From Promethearchaeota archaeon (GTDB lineage: Archaea; Asgardarchaeota; Lokiarchaeia; Sigynarchaeales; SOKP01), in NCBI GenBank assembly GCA_019058515.1, contig JAHPYY010000098.1, positions 1 through 44,354 of the forward strand: DNA of 44,354 nucleotides, read 5' to 3'. Below, in pieces: positions 8,919 through 17,917 of this stretch. The notes under the pieces were generated by a model, which ran no database searches, was not told the origin of the DNA, and was given only the letters and a program-made list of their open reading frames with translations. The stretch's first letter is position 1. The number at the start of each line of letters is the position of its first letter. A program made the position numbers and the translations under genes.

Positions 8919-9686
8919 TTATTTTTTCGATCGAAGTTTTCCTACCGGTGCTATTAACACCACAAATTCTTGGTTAGTTTCCAACTCGAATATCTTGTCA
9001 ATCTTGTTTTGTTCGTAATAACCTATAGCCACAGTTCCTAGATTTATAGCCTCGCACGCTAAGTATAGGTTTTCACAAACAATACCAAGATCTATAGCTA
9101 TATACTTGTGTGAGAGTATAGTATATCTCCATTCTGTTCTATAAGGTACGGCTGTCCAACAAAAAATTACTGCCGCGTTTCCCACAAACTTTTGGTCGTA
9201 CGATAGTTCTCCAAGTAATTTTGCCGAATCTTCAATTGACTTTATAAAAAGCAATTTATGCTTTAAAGAAATATATCTATATAATCCTGGTTCAAGACCC
9301 TCAACTCTATTTATTACGAGATATGTTTCGAAAGGACTTCTTGCACCAGCAGAGGCCGAAGTTCTCAGTACACCAAGTCCCCCTTTCAAAACATTGGTTA
9401 TACCTTGCGTACACCAAAGGAGAAAAGATAGTTCTTCAATGTTTAAAGAATCTTTAGAATAAGCCCTTCTACTCCTCCTGCTATTAACAATATCTAAGAA
9501 AGGCGCGTATCCAATTTTAAACTCTTCTGGAGGTATTAAATCGATAAGCTTTGCGTTTTCTGGATAACTTTTTTGAATAGGAGGTACCGGTATATTTTTC
9601 TGTTGGTCAGATTCTGGAACTACCTTCTTGTACTCTTCTCTATCAAAAAATTTCAGAAAATTCCGTCTAATTTCCATAGAATACAA
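8919..9686 (-). CDS. SagB/ThcOx-family nitroreductase-like FMN oxidoreductase
   Basis: 255 residues of the SagB/ThcOx branch of the nitroreductase fold. Visible signatures are RRSRRAYS (FMN-binding arginines, ~residues 69-76), RTSASAGARSPFETYLV (the conserved Ser-Gly-rich strand), GLEPGLYRY, and a C-terminal GTVAIGYYEQ segment. SagB enzymes oxidise azolines in peptide natural products, but many stand-alone archaeal homologues have no known substrate. No cyclodehydratase, precursor peptide or protease gene is adjacent, so a peptide-modification cluster is not supported here. The first 30 residues resemble the pre-sequence often found before this domain (RRNFLKFF) and are not a clear export signal. 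Confidence 0.83.
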   Translation of the reverse strand: MYSMEIRRNFLKFFDREEYKKVVPESDQQKNIPVPPIQKSYPENAKLIDLIPPEEFKIGYAPFLDIVNSRRSRRAYSKDSLNIEELSFLLWCTQGITNVLKGGLGVLRTSASAGARSPFETYLVINRVEGLEPGLYRYISLKHKLLFIKSIEDSAKLLGELSYDQKFVGNAAVIFCWTAVPYRTEWRYTILSHKYIAIDLGIVCENLYLACEAINLGTVAIGYYEQNKIDKIFELETNQEFVVLIAPVGKLRSKK

Positions 9687-9816
9687 AGTCAGAACTATTA
9701 AATAAATCTAGTTTAAACCTGTGATTTTGGTTGTTAATTTTCGTCAGAAACCCTTATTTATTGAAAATGTGAAATATGAATTAGTAGTAATAATCCAAGT
9801 TTAGAAAAAAGAAAAT

Positions 9817-10834
9817 ATGACAAAGGAAATTACCGAACCATCCGATCTTTTCGATAATATGGGCGTTCTTATCCAAGATGGATGGGCGCGCAAGCCACTT
9901 CTTCGCCATAACAAGGAAAACATCGCGGCTAAGTGGCATCGCATAAAAGAATGGGATAACTATGTCATAAACCATCCAAATTACAATTTTAGCGTAACTA
10001 TAGCGGATGTAGGATACATGGGATTGATCTCGATTGAATTATCCGACTACATCGAGTAGAAGGTCTATTCAAGAGGGTTTTCCAAATTTTTTACTAAAGG
10101 AAAGTGGAATCTGCCCAAAAGTTCTACCCAAGGAAATATCGAGTTTGATATAGAGGAATTTTCGCTAAAAATCGTAAAAACCAACGAAACAAGAAAAATT
10201 AGCGTCGAATACCCAAATTTCGAAGAAAAAGGATTAAACGCTAATTTAACCTTATCACATAATCCTAATCACGACACGATAGTAAAGGTAAATCGATACA
10301 AGAACACAAAGTAGTTTTATTATTCTGTTAAGATTATTGGAATGCCTACAAAAGGAAGCGTTATTTTTGGTGAGAAAGAATATCCTTTTGATTCCGAAGA
10401 ATGCTACGCTAGACTAGATTGGGGTAGGGGAGTTTAGCCTTTCCGAATTCATTGGTATTGGGGTGCAGGAGCCGGTAAAAGTTTAAGCAGATAGAAAATT
10501 TGGTTTAGTTTAGGACATTCCTATAAAAATCCCTCGTTTCACGATAAAAATATGATTGGAGTTGACGGAAAGGGACACAAACTAGGTCCAATAAAGTTTA
10601 ACTTACCTAAAAATTATATGGATACTTGGCAATTTACTTCAGAAGATAAGAGCCGCAGAAATGAGCTTCAAACCTATGTTTTTTCACCGTTCAAAATTGA
10701 ATTTGGTGATTTTTGCGCCTTAAGCGATTGTAGTTTTTGGGTATTACGACGGAACTATTAAGCTGAAGGATGGAACTACGATCGAAGTTAAAAATGTGTT
10801 AGGGCACGCAGAAAAAGTATATTGGCGTTTGTAA
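9817..10834 (+). pseudogene. DUF2804 family gene with four in-frame TAG codons and a frameshift
   Basis: A single reading frame from ATG 9817 encodes a DUF2804-like protein: GWARKPLLRHNKE, then WHRIKEWDNYVI, ADVGYMGL, KIIGMPTKG, ARLDWGRG, HWYWGAGAG and DGKGHKLG follow in the family's usual order. The frame is interrupted by four stops, all TAG: 10057-10059, 10312-10314, 10435-10437 and 10492-10494. The third sits where relatives have Trp (WGRG-V-Trp-P). Near 10729-10732 the frame shifts by one base, and the family's C-terminus (FGYYDGTIKLKDGT ... LGHAEKVYWRL) continues to TAA 10832-10834. With stops read through, the length (~339 codons) is normal for the family. Function is unknown; TAG readthrough is possible but the frameshift favours a pseudogene. 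Confidence 0.8.
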
Positions 10835-10845
10835 AATCCCAATTT

Positions 10846-11928
10846 TCAAATAAAAAACAGATACACAAAAAACATTAAAAATCCGCAAATTATAGGATTC
10901 AAGATGTTGTCGTCGATCCTGAGGTTTATTAAGTCAATCGCTAAAAAAACTAACGCTCCTACGAGCGCTAATAGAAGCGAAGAAATGATCCCCAATTTTG
11001 GTTCGAAGAATAAGAAACTTAGTAACGACACAATAAGAGAAGATACGAAACCAGCGATGTATCCTACTATGGTTTTATTGGATTTTTTCGGGAATTTAAT
11101 TTTACCAAATTTTAAACCAAATATTGAAGCAGCTCCGTCCCCAATGGTAGATATTAACATTGCTGAAGTAAAAATGCTAATTGGCAAAAAAAAGACAGGC
11201 ACAAAGGAAAGCACTAACGCTACGGGACGGATAAAGCTAAAAAATTCCCGTTCCTTTATGGAATTGTTTAGCAAGTTGAAAATTTTCCTAGGAATATAGC
11301 AATACCAATTTACATTATTAAAAATGTAGGATAACCTTAGGTAGTCTAACGCTGCAAAAATTACGACTCCAGTAAATCCTACCGTTAGAATAAGAAAAAC
11401 CCCGTATTCTTCACCCGATATTCTCCAAAAGGAGTTGAAATGAAAGAATCCATCCCAAACATGCACTGCGAAAATCCATAATATTATAACAACCGCAACC
11501 GGAAGAAGGTGGAAGCTTTTACGGCGAATATCCACTTTTAGAGAGTAGTTAAACCTTTTTTCAGGAACTGCTCTTTCTGTCATTCCTTGGTAAAAAATCT
11601 CATACTGTAGGTCTACTTCAGTCTTATTGTTCGATTCAACGAATTTAATGTAACCATACAACACTATAGCAATTATCAAAACCGGAGCAAATACACATAC
11701 TATTATACTCATTAAAAAATGGAAGTAATTAGCAAACAACCCCTCCTCAGTATATAAATAAGGAAAACTCAAACCTGCAAAAAACCACATAGCAACAATT
11801 ATTATGTTATTACCAAAATCTTGAGACTTCGGAAACACTTTGTTTAACTTAATTGCGTAGATTAGATACCCAAAACCATTAATAACAAAGAAAATTACGG
11901 TAGGAATCAGAAATATAGTATAAGCCAT
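10846..11928 (-). CDS. Dolichol kinase / CTP-dependent polyprenol kinase-like membrane protein
   Basis: 360 residues, about eight or nine membrane helices. The Sec59/Dgk1-type family (CTP-dependent dolichol or diacylglycerol kinases, related to CDP-lipid synthases) is recognised by RRKSFH at 135-140 and by GDGAASIFGLKFGK at 263-276, followed by KKSNKTIVGYIAGF. In eukaryotes the enzyme phosphorylates dolichol; in archaea the likely substrate is a polyprenol or geranylgeraniol, which is inference. The N-terminal ~120 residues add extra helices and a hydrophilic loop not needed for the core fold. It converges with the DUF2804 pseudogene (11 bases apart) and lies just downstream of the Tes-like pair on the same strand, hinting at lipid metabolism. 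Confidence 0.8.
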   Translation of the reverse strand: MAYTIFLIPTVIFFVINGFGYLIYAIKLNKVFPKSQDFGNNIIIVAMWFFAGLSFPYLYTEEGLFANYFHFLMSIIVCVFAPVLIIAIVLYGYIKFVESNNKTEVDLQYEIFYQGMTERAVPEKRFNYSLKVDIRRKSFHLLPVAVVIILWIFAVHVWDGFFHFNSFWRISGEEYGVFLILTVGFTGVVIFAALDYLRLSYIFNNVNWYCYIPRKIFNLLNNSIKEREFFSFIRPVALVLSFVPVFFLPISIFTSAMLISTIGDGAASIFGLKFGKIKFPKKSNKTIVGYIAGFVSSLIVSLLSFLFFEPKLGIISSLLLALVGALVFLAIDLINLRIDDNILNPIICGFLMFFVYLFFI

Positions 11929-12099
11929 TTAAACCTCTTAATTTACTATAAAAGAAAAAGATTCCGTATTGAACTTGCTGAATCTGAACCTTTAATACAC
12001 TAGGATTCAACTAGGAATTCAAAATATAAAATATAAGTAAGAATTAGAACAATTATAAAAAAAATTTGAAAAAAATTTCAAATATTATTAAATAAATGA

Positions 12100-12381
12100 T
12101 TATAATCCAAATAATAGAACTTTTTCAACAATGTCGTGCACTTTTTCCTTGTTATCGCCGAGCATTTTATCGGCTTGCACTTTAAAGTTGAGAAGCCCTT
12201 TTAGGACACTTACAACGGTATTTTCCATAAAGTTGTTAAAACTAGAGTCTTTTTTCTGTGCGAAGTAGTCAACTCGCTTCAAAATGGCATCTTGGTATTC
12301 TTTAGCTGCGCTTGGCTTAAGCTCGGTTAACTTTCTTAGCTTAAGCCCAGTTTCAGTATCTATATACTCTTCTTGCGACAT
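12100..12381 (-). CDS. Small helical protein co-transcribed with the Tes-like radical SAM enzyme
   Basis: 93 residues, Lys/Glu-rich and predicted all-helical, with no cysteine and no membrane segment. It starts 10 bases after the Tes-like stop and has its own strong ribosome site, AGGTGAT seven bases before ATG, so the two genes form an operon. I do not recognise a family. A role as an accessory or scaffold for the radical SAM enzyme is only an inference from the coupling. The recurring pattern YFAQKKDSSFNNFMEN and KVHDIVEKVLLF suggests amphipathic helices. Confidence 0.7.
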   Translation of the reverse strand: MSQEEYIDTETGLKLRKLTELKPSAAKEYQDAILKRVDYFAQKKDSSFNNFMENTVVSVLKGLLNFKVQADKMLGDNKEKVHDIVEKVLLFGL

Positions 12382-12391
12382 TATACATCAC

Positions 12392-14107
12392 CTACTCTTT
12401 TTTGCCTCCGTTTTGGGCGACTTCTATGTTTAATTGTCCTGTAGTGGTGTCAAACTCGTTCTTGACTTTCGCAGTAGTAGGTTTAGCGACTAATTTTTCT
12501 ATTTCTTGCCTATGGAACGTATTCATTGTGCAGAAAGAGCATTCTCTCACGCTTCCGTCGGGCATTGCGACGCCAAAGTGAACGATACATCTTCTAGCTC
12601 TCTCAACATCGAAGTTGTATGCGTCTTGAAAGTGCATTGAGCTTAACAGCAGCGTACCGTGTGTAAAAGAGCTGATACTTTCCCAATCACCGTTAAGAAG
12701 CACTCTGGAAAACATTTCCATTAATTTTCCTGGCTTTCTTGTGTATTGAAGCATTCCCAGTAAAAATCGAGCCCGCAATTGTTGTTTATCTAACCAGTTA
12801 ACTCCCTTGTCTATAGTTTTACCGAAATCTCCTAAGAGTCCTTCGAAAAGCTTGATGGGATTGTTTTCTTTGTGCTTTATTTTGGGCCAAAACTTATTGG
12901 AAAATTCTACAATTTTCAGGGGATCGAAATAATCCATGATCGGGACCATTTCATTGGTCTCAGGATCAATTACAAGATACGTAGAAAATCCACAATCCGG
13001 ATGGCAAGTAAATTCGACGGGTTCCACATCCGCTAGGTATGCAATAATTCTACCAAATTCTACTATTGTTGTGAGTGGATACCACGAATTTTCTATACCA
13101 ATTTTACCACCAGTTTGTTTATCTATTTCCTTAATAACATCTGCGTTAGTTATTCTTAAGTCGGTCATCTCTTCGTGAGTTATTCTCCCACAAAGGGAAA
13201 CTGGTTGGAAGGTTATCCCTCTTACTACATCTATATTATCAATCGCATATTGAACGATATTACCAATCTCTATATCAGTTATTCCCTTGGCAATCGTTGC
13301 TACTAGAACGATTGAAGTCATACCCACTTCCCTACAATTATCGATAACTCGTTGTTTATACCTCATTAAATTTTTAATTCCGCGGGTCTTCTCGTAAGTA
13401 GCATCGTTAATTCCGTCAAATTGAAGGTAAAGCGTGTCTAAACCTTTTTCAAGGCATTCCTTGGTGAATTCTAAACCGCTTTTCTTCCTTTGGAACCCAT
13501 AACCGTTAGTTGCGACTATGACTTCTTTGAAACCGTGTCGTTTCGCCATCGCACAGATTTCGGGAAAATCCGCTCGAACCGTAGGTTCTCCGCCGGTAAA
13601 CATAATTGCGGGAGCAGGTATTGGCTTACCTCGAAAGTGTGCCATGATTCTGTCGATTTCTTCTAAGGTTGGTTCAATCCAGTAGCCTGCTTTCTCAATA
13701 TTTGCATAACAAAAGTGACAATTGAAATTACAACGATTAGTTAAATCAATTAACGCTAGTGAGCAAGTAGAAAGATGTTCTGGGCAAAGACCACAATTGT
13801 AAGGACACCCACGGGGATCTGTACAATCGACATCGGGAGGATTTGTGTCTCCGTTCTTTTCGAATTGCCAGACGATGTTCCCGTTCTCATCCTTTTTTTG
13901 ATAATGCGTCCATTTGTAATATTTAGCACTGGAAGAGATCTTATCTTTAAAATCGCCGTGCTCCTTGCATGTTTTGGTCATCCAGACTTCACCGTTATCA
14001 TCTTCCGCCACAACCGCAGGGATCCGCTGCAAACATTCTGGGCAGACAGAAACCGTCTTGCGGTAATATTTGGCGTCCAATACGTCCGTTCCGTCTAAGT
14101 GATACAT
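12392..14107 (-). CDS. tes: Tes-like radical SAM enzyme (tetraether lipid synthase family)
   Basis: 571 residues. The layout matches the Tes (MJ0619) family, which joins the phytanyl chains of archaeal diether lipids to make tetraethers. In order: an N-terminal rubredoxin-like site (C22-x2-C25 with C47 and H50), a Cys cluster C101/C105/C108 (GCPYNCGLC), the radical SAM motif C126-x3-C130-x2-C133 (TNRCNFNCHFCYA), MFTGGEPT for SAM binding, and a C-terminal Cys-rich part (HFGVAMPDGSVRECSFCTMN). ATG follows AGGTG by five bases, and an AT-rich TATA-like GTTTAAATAAA (plus-strand 14139-14149) lies just upstream. The family contains paralogues with other lipid-coupling roles, so tetraether synthesis is likely but not certain. 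A small gene follows in the same operon. Confidence 0.78.
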   Translation of the reverse strand: MYHLDGTDVLDAKYYRKTVSVCPECLQRIPAVVAEDDNGEVWMTKTCKEHGDFKDKISSSAKYYKWTHYQKKDENGNIVWQFEKNGDTNPPDVDCTDPRGCPYNCGLCPEHLSTCSLALIDLTNRCNFNCHFCYANIEKAGYWIEPTLEEIDRIMAHFRGKPIPAPAIMFTGGEPTVRADFPEICAMAKRHGFKEVIVATNGYGFQRKKSGLEFTKECLEKGLDTLYLQFDGINDATYEKTRGIKNLMRYKQRVIDNCREVGMTSIVLVATIAKGITDIEIGNIVQYAIDNIDVVRGITFQPVSLCGRITHEEMTDLRITNADVIKEIDKQTGGKIGIENSWYPLTTIVEFGRIIAYLADVEPVEFTCHPDCGFSTYLVIDPETNEMVPIMDYFDPLKIVEFSNKFWPKIKHKENNPIKLFEGLLGDFGKTIDKGVNWLDKQQLRARFLLGMLQYTRKPGKLMEMFSRVLLNGDWESISSFTHGTLLLSSMHFQDAYNFDVERARRCIVHFGVAMPDGSVRECSFCTMNTFHRQEIEKLVAKPTTAKVKNEFDTTTGQLNIEVAQNGGKKE

Positions 14108-14544
14108 TTTTACACCTAATATTTGTATAAATATCTGTTTAAATAAATTAGAATCGAGACTTTTATAAACCTAACCATACATTTCCATATATTAGAATTA
14201 TTTCTTTACAATTTTACAAGGCGTATAATTACTAAACCGTAAATCTTATAACACTGTTAAATTAGGTTTGGATATATTTCTTAATATTGCAAAATTTGGT
14301 TAAAAAATTCCCTATACTAAGTGATTTGGGGCTTTACAACTTTTAATCAATTATTGTTATGAAAGATATTTAAATAATTTTTCCTCGTTAGAATACATAT
14401 ATATAATCTCAATATTTATATTTTGGTAAAAAGTCGTGCGAATTTCACCTATTTTTTCGAGTTTTCGTCACATATTTTAAGAAAAAACGAAAATAGATAC
14501 GATTGGGAACTATTATTCGTTGATAAGTCTATAAAATCTAGAAT
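14108..14544. other. Intergenic, 437 bp, no gene seen
   Basis: Very AT-rich. The end near 14107 carries the TATA-like element and the AGGTG site of the Tes-like gene. No open frame, tRNA-like fold or longer repeat was recognised in the rest. Confidence 0.6.
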
Positions 14545-15111
14545 TTAAGCCTGTTTTTCGTATATTCCTTCAAACATTTCCGTAGACATCACCCTGTTAT
14601 GTCGTTCTGACACTGGCTTTAAGCCCGCAGAGTCCATAATGGATTTTATTTCGCTCGCTGGCATTCCATGCGAATCTTTTATAGGTTCTCTAATGTATAT
14701 TTTCCCCCCCTTTTTCAATTTAAGAGATAAAGTGTTAATAAGGTCTTGTCGTTTCAGCTTATTTACATCGTGTAACATGAAATGTATGATCACTCCATCA
14801 TAGTATTCGGATTCCACATCTAAGTCTCGGATATCTCCTGTTTTTATTTCAACATTGCCGTATTTTGCCATTCGATTTTTTGCTTTAGCAGTCCAATATA
14901 CTGAAGTATCGACACAGGTCAAAAATCCCCCTTTGTCTAAACATTCGGCTATATATCGAGAAAAGTTGCCGCTATAACTTCCCATTTCTATTACATTTTC
15001 AGTTCCTTTAAGTTCGAGATTGTTAAGATAGTTTTTATACACATTTCCTATAAGTAATCGAGCAAGCTTTTCTCCAATTTTCTCTAATAATGTTGGCTTT
15101 TCAAATCCCAT
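14545..15111 (-). CDS. Class I SAM-dependent methyltransferase
   Basis: 188 residues with a Rossmann methyltransferase core. Motif I is VIEMGSYSGNFSRYIAE (near residues 40-56), the acidic end of strand 2 is TCVDTS, and motif II/III region shows KTGDIRDLDV followed by YDGVIIHFMLHDV. The GSYSGN loop replaces the more usual GxGxG. The substrate cannot be told; size and fold resemble small menaquinone or phospholipid-type methyltransferases. It lies upstream of the Tes-like gene on the same strand but 437 bases away, so it is probably a separate unit. A TATA-like AATATTTAAATTT lies about 60 bases before the start. Confidence 0.85.
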   Translation of the reverse strand: MGFEKPTLLEKIGEKLARLLIGNVYKNYLNNLELKGTENVIEMGSYSGNFSRYIAECLDKGGFLTCVDTSVYWTAKAKNRMAKYGNVEIKTGDIRDLDVESEYYDGVIIHFMLHDVNKLKRQDLINTLSLKLKKGGKIYIREPIKDSHGMPASEIKSIMDSAGLKPVSERHNRVMSTEMFEGIYEKQA

Positions 15112-15236
15112 CTCTATAATAACCTAGAATTAATACATTGCAATTATATTATTTACTACAAAAATGCGGAAAAATATTTAAATTTCCTATAGACCGTTAA
15201 TTATACTGACCAATATTAAGTTAAATTGCGATTTAA

Positions 15237-15275
15237 ACAATTTGGTATAGAATGTCTTAGGCGTACCTAAATTAA
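15237..15275 (+). repeat. Copy A of an imperfect 39-bp repeat flanking the ABC exporter
   Basis: Matches copy B at 17800-17838 without gaps at 31 of 39 positions. Several differences in the frame that reads QFGIEC fall at third codon positions, so the repeat may be a relic of a short coding sequence. In copy A the same frame ends at TAA in GCGTACCTAA. The two copies sit before and after the ABC operon in the same orientation. Confidence 0.5.
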
Positions 15276-15371
15276 TTTTATCATACCTTAAGAATTATTT
15301 TTAAAGAAAATGAGTAAACTCTAAAATTTATAGATTTTAATCGCTGACTTTATAAAAAGTTTGGTCTGATT

Positions 15372-15500
15372 ATGGGTTATACTATCAATGATATTCGTTC
15401 TCAATATACAGAAGTGTTAGTAAAGTTTGTAAAAAATTATAAAATTACGATGGAAGAGATTTTGGGTAATTGCTTATTGAAATTTGATTTACCAATTTGA
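15372..15500 (+). CDS. Possible 42-residue small protein upstream of the ABC exporter
   Basis: An ATG-initiated frame of 42 codons ends 20 bases before the ABC ATPase start and would be co-transcribed with it. The peptide is mixed charged and hydrophobic (IRSQYTEVLVKFVKN, then MEEILGNCLLKF) and looks like part of an amphipathic helical domain. There is no clear ribosome site. It could be a leader peptide or the remnant of a larger regulator. Coding status is uncertain; a TATA-like TTTATAAAAAG at 15349-15359 lies too close upstream to be its own promoter unless it marks the ABC transcript. Confidence 0.35.
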   Translation: MGYTINDIRSQYTEVLVKFVKNYKITMEEILGNCLLKFDLPI

Positions 15501-15520
15501 AAAAAATAAGATAATGAGAT

Positions 15521-16537
15521 ATGGAAGAAATAGCAATTCAAACATTTGATTTAACTAAAAGGTTTAAAGACCTCGTGGCAGTCGATCACGTATCAATTAA
15601 AGTGAAAAAAGGTGAGATTTTCGGACTACTAGGTCCCAACGGTGCGGGTAAGACCACTTTTATACGAATGCTATGTACTTTAGCGACACCAACGGAAGGT
15701 ACTGCGATGATAGCTGATTATGACTTACTACATGATGAAGATAAGATTCGGGAGAACATAGGATTAGTATCGGAAAAGATGATAATGTATGACATGCTAA
15801 CACCCCGTGAAAATCTGAAACTTTTTGGAAAACTGTATAATATTCCAAAGAAAAAGCTTAAAACACGGATTGATGAGTTATTAAAGCTAGTAAAAATGGA
15901 TAAATGGGGAGATAAATTGATAAACACCTTTTCAACTGGTATGAAACAACGAATAAATGTAATTCGAGCTCTATTGAACGACCCACATATCTTATTTTTA
16001 GACGAACCAACATTAGGGCTGGATCCACAATCAACAAGTGAGTTACGTATGTTTATAAAGGAGATAAATCATAAAAATAATACTACTATTGTCCTAACGA
16101 CTCATATGATGGTGGAGGCTGATTTATTATGCGATCGAATCGCTATTATCGATTATGGTAAAATAATTGCGTTGAATACATCTGAAAATCTAAAACATAA
16201 GGTAGTTGGAGCGGAAGTCTTGGTATTGGAATTAGAAATTGCAAATCTAAACAATGATTTGATATCAATTCTCCAAACGCTTGAGACTATCCAGCAATTA
16301 ACAAGGATTTCTGATACTAAAATTAGAATTCAAGCAAAAGGAGATGATGCTTTTGATGAAATAATCGATGCTGTGCGAAATGCAATGGGAAAAATTACTT
16401 ATATTAAAGATTTGGAACCAACCTTAGAAGATGTCTTCTTACATATGACAGGACATGAAGTACGGGACGAACCAAGTAATAGTAATTCAAAAAGTGTTCG
16501 ACGTTATCGTCGACGACGAGCAAGTAGAGTTAGATAA
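15521..16537 (+). CDS. ABC transporter ATP-binding protein (ABC-2 / NatA type)
   Basis: 338 residues. The nucleotide-binding domain shows Walker A GPNGAGKTT (38-46), the ABC-2-type signature FSTGMKQR, Walker B ILFLDEPTLGLD and the switch His in TTHMMVEA. A C-terminal ~90-residue extension (LEPTLEDVFLHMTGHE) is typical of DrrA/NatA-like exporters, which power lipid, drug or ion efflux. An extra Arg-rich tail (RRYRRRRASR) ends the protein and could bind membrane lipid or nucleic acid. The start is ATG 15521. The permease begins 11 bases after the stop, so they form an operon. Confidence 0.93.
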   Translation: MEEIAIQTFDLTKRFKDLVAVDHVSIKVKKGEIFGLLGPNGAGKTTFIRMLCTLATPTEGTAMIADYDLLHDEDKIRENIGLVSEKMIMYDMLTPRENLKLFGKLYNIPKKKLKTRIDELLKLVKMDKWGDKLINTFSTGMKQRINVIRALLNDPHILFLDEPTLGLDPQSTSELRMFIKEINHKNNTTIVLTTHMMVEADLLCDRIAIIDYGKIIALNTSENLKHKVVGAEVLVLELEIANLNNDLISILQTLETIQQLTRISDTKIRIQAKGDDAFDEIIDAVRNAMGKITYIKDLEPTLEDVFLHMTGHEVRDEPSNSNSKSVRRYRRRRASRVR

Positions 16538-16548
16538 GTGGTAGAAAA

Positions 16549-17706
16549 TTGAAGGTAATTAGTACATTAAAGCATAGTTTTTGGATATGTTGGAAAGATT
16601 TGCTTGAGTTTAGGCGAAGTAAATTGCGTCTAGTTATGTTAATTTTGATGCCCTTATTTATGATGTTAATGACCGGATATATTTTTCCCTCGACATATAC
16701 AATTACTAATATTCCAGTAGCTGTAGCTAATCAAGATTATGGTCCTTATGGTTCAATATTTTACGATAGTTTAAAAGCTGCTAATAACGAGACAAACATG
16801 ATGATATTAAGCGATGCTAAAGATTATGGTGAGATCAAATCAGATATTCAAGACGGAAAAATTAGTGCTGGAATTTTGATTGAAGCGAATTTTTCCGCTG
16901 AATTATCGTCGGGTCATCAAGGAAACATAACAGTTATATTGGATCAAACCAATCCGCAACTGTCTTTAATGATAGAAACAGCATTAAATGAGTTAATTAG
17001 ACAATTAGGGACACAATTTGCCCTTTTTAGTTTAGGGAATATCACATATGATGAAATAGTTCCATTTAATGCCACTTTTAAGGGGATATACCCAGGGAAT
17101 CCCAGTTATTTTGAATTTATGGCTCCTGGTATCATGACAATGGTGGTGATGATGGCATTAATGACGGGATTGCCCCATGCGATTTCATATGAAAAGGATA
17201 TTGGCACTCTAGATGGGATGTTAACCGCCCCGATCAAGAAAATTTCAATTATATTAGGGAAATCACTTGCTCAGACTGTTCGGGGATTAATACAAGGTAT
17301 AATTGTCCTTATTTTAGCAATGTTATTATTCAATGTTGTTATTAATGGGAGTATATTGTTAGTATTTCTCGTACTTTTCTTAAATGTATTTAGCTTTGTT
17401 GGATTGGGAATTCTAATTACTTCTTTTACGGGGAAAGAAGAAACAGCGACTATGATGATGATGACGATCATGTTTCCAATGATGTTTTTAAGTGGTGTAT
17501 TTTTTCCAATTCAACAAATGCCAGATTTCATGCAAATTATTTCGAAAATTCTTCCATTAACATACGCTGCTGATGCAATGCGGAAAGTTATGATTTTGGG
17601 AGCAGATATTTCCGCTATATCGATGGATTTAACCTTTTTAATTGTGTTTGGAGGTGTCCTTTTATTGATTGCGATACCATTGTTCAAAAAAGCAATGAAA
17701 AGATAA
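16549..17706 (+). CDS. ABC-2 type transporter permease
   Basis: 385 residues, TTG start. One N-terminal helix (LRLVMLILMPLFMMLMTGY) is followed by an extracellular domain of ~130 residues and five or six C-terminal helices, the usual YhgE/NatB-like ABC-2 permease shape. The EKDIGTLDGMLTAPI loop before helix 2 is the conserved coupling element of the family. With the adjacent ATPase it makes a complete exporter; the cargo is unknown. The two flanking diverged repeats and the small peptides either side suggest a mobile or lineage-specific cassette, which is inference. Confidence 0.92.
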   Translation: MKVISTLKHSFWICWKDLLEFRRSKLRLVMLILMPLFMMLMTGYIFPSTYTITNIPVAVANQDYGPYGSIFYDSLKAANNETNMMILSDAKDYGEIKSDIQDGKISAGILIEANFSAELSSGHQGNITVILDQTNPQLSLMIETALNELIRQLGTQFALFSLGNITYDEIVPFNATFKGIYPGNPSYFEFMAPGIMTMVVMMALMTGLPHAISYEKDIGTLDGMLTAPIKKISIILGKSLAQTVRGLIQGIIVLILAMLLFNVVINGSILLVFLVLFLNVFSFVGLGILITSFTGKEETATMMMMTIMFPMMFLSGVFFPIQQMPDFMQIISKILPLTYAADAMRKVMILGADISAISMDLTFLIVFGGVLLLIAIPLFKKAMKR

Positions 17707-17799
17707 TAAAAATCCACAGATGGATATGAGTACATTTTTTTACATAACTAATAATCATCCAGCAGAAGTGAAGAATCAAACGGTTATTCCCAATTTTCA

Positions 17800-17838
17800 A
17801 CAATTTGGCATTGAATGTCGTAGCTTAAACTAAATTAA
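17800..17838 (+). repeat. Copy B of the imperfect repeat flanking the ABC exporter
   Basis: Partner of the copy at 15237-15275. Here the repeat lies at the end of a 37-codon frame (ATG 17720, stop after ECRSLN) that reads NFQQFGIEC. No ribosome site is evident for that short frame. Confidence 0.5.
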
Positions 17839-17917
17839 CTTAAATAATGTGATGGATTCATTATCCCTAAAGTTAATTGAATATTAAGAAAAAGTAAAGG
17901 TGATAAGCTAAATCAGT

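Noticed and set aside
8919..9686. A RiPP (azole-peptide) cluster around the SagB-like gene
   Set aside because: There is no cyclodehydratase, precursor peptide or exporter next to it; the neighbours are a DUF362 gene and a DUF2804 pseudogene.
9817..10494. TAG as pyrrolysine in the DUF2804 gene
   Set aside because: No pylS or pylT is visible in this window, other genes here end in TAG, and a frameshift follows. Kept as a question, not a call.
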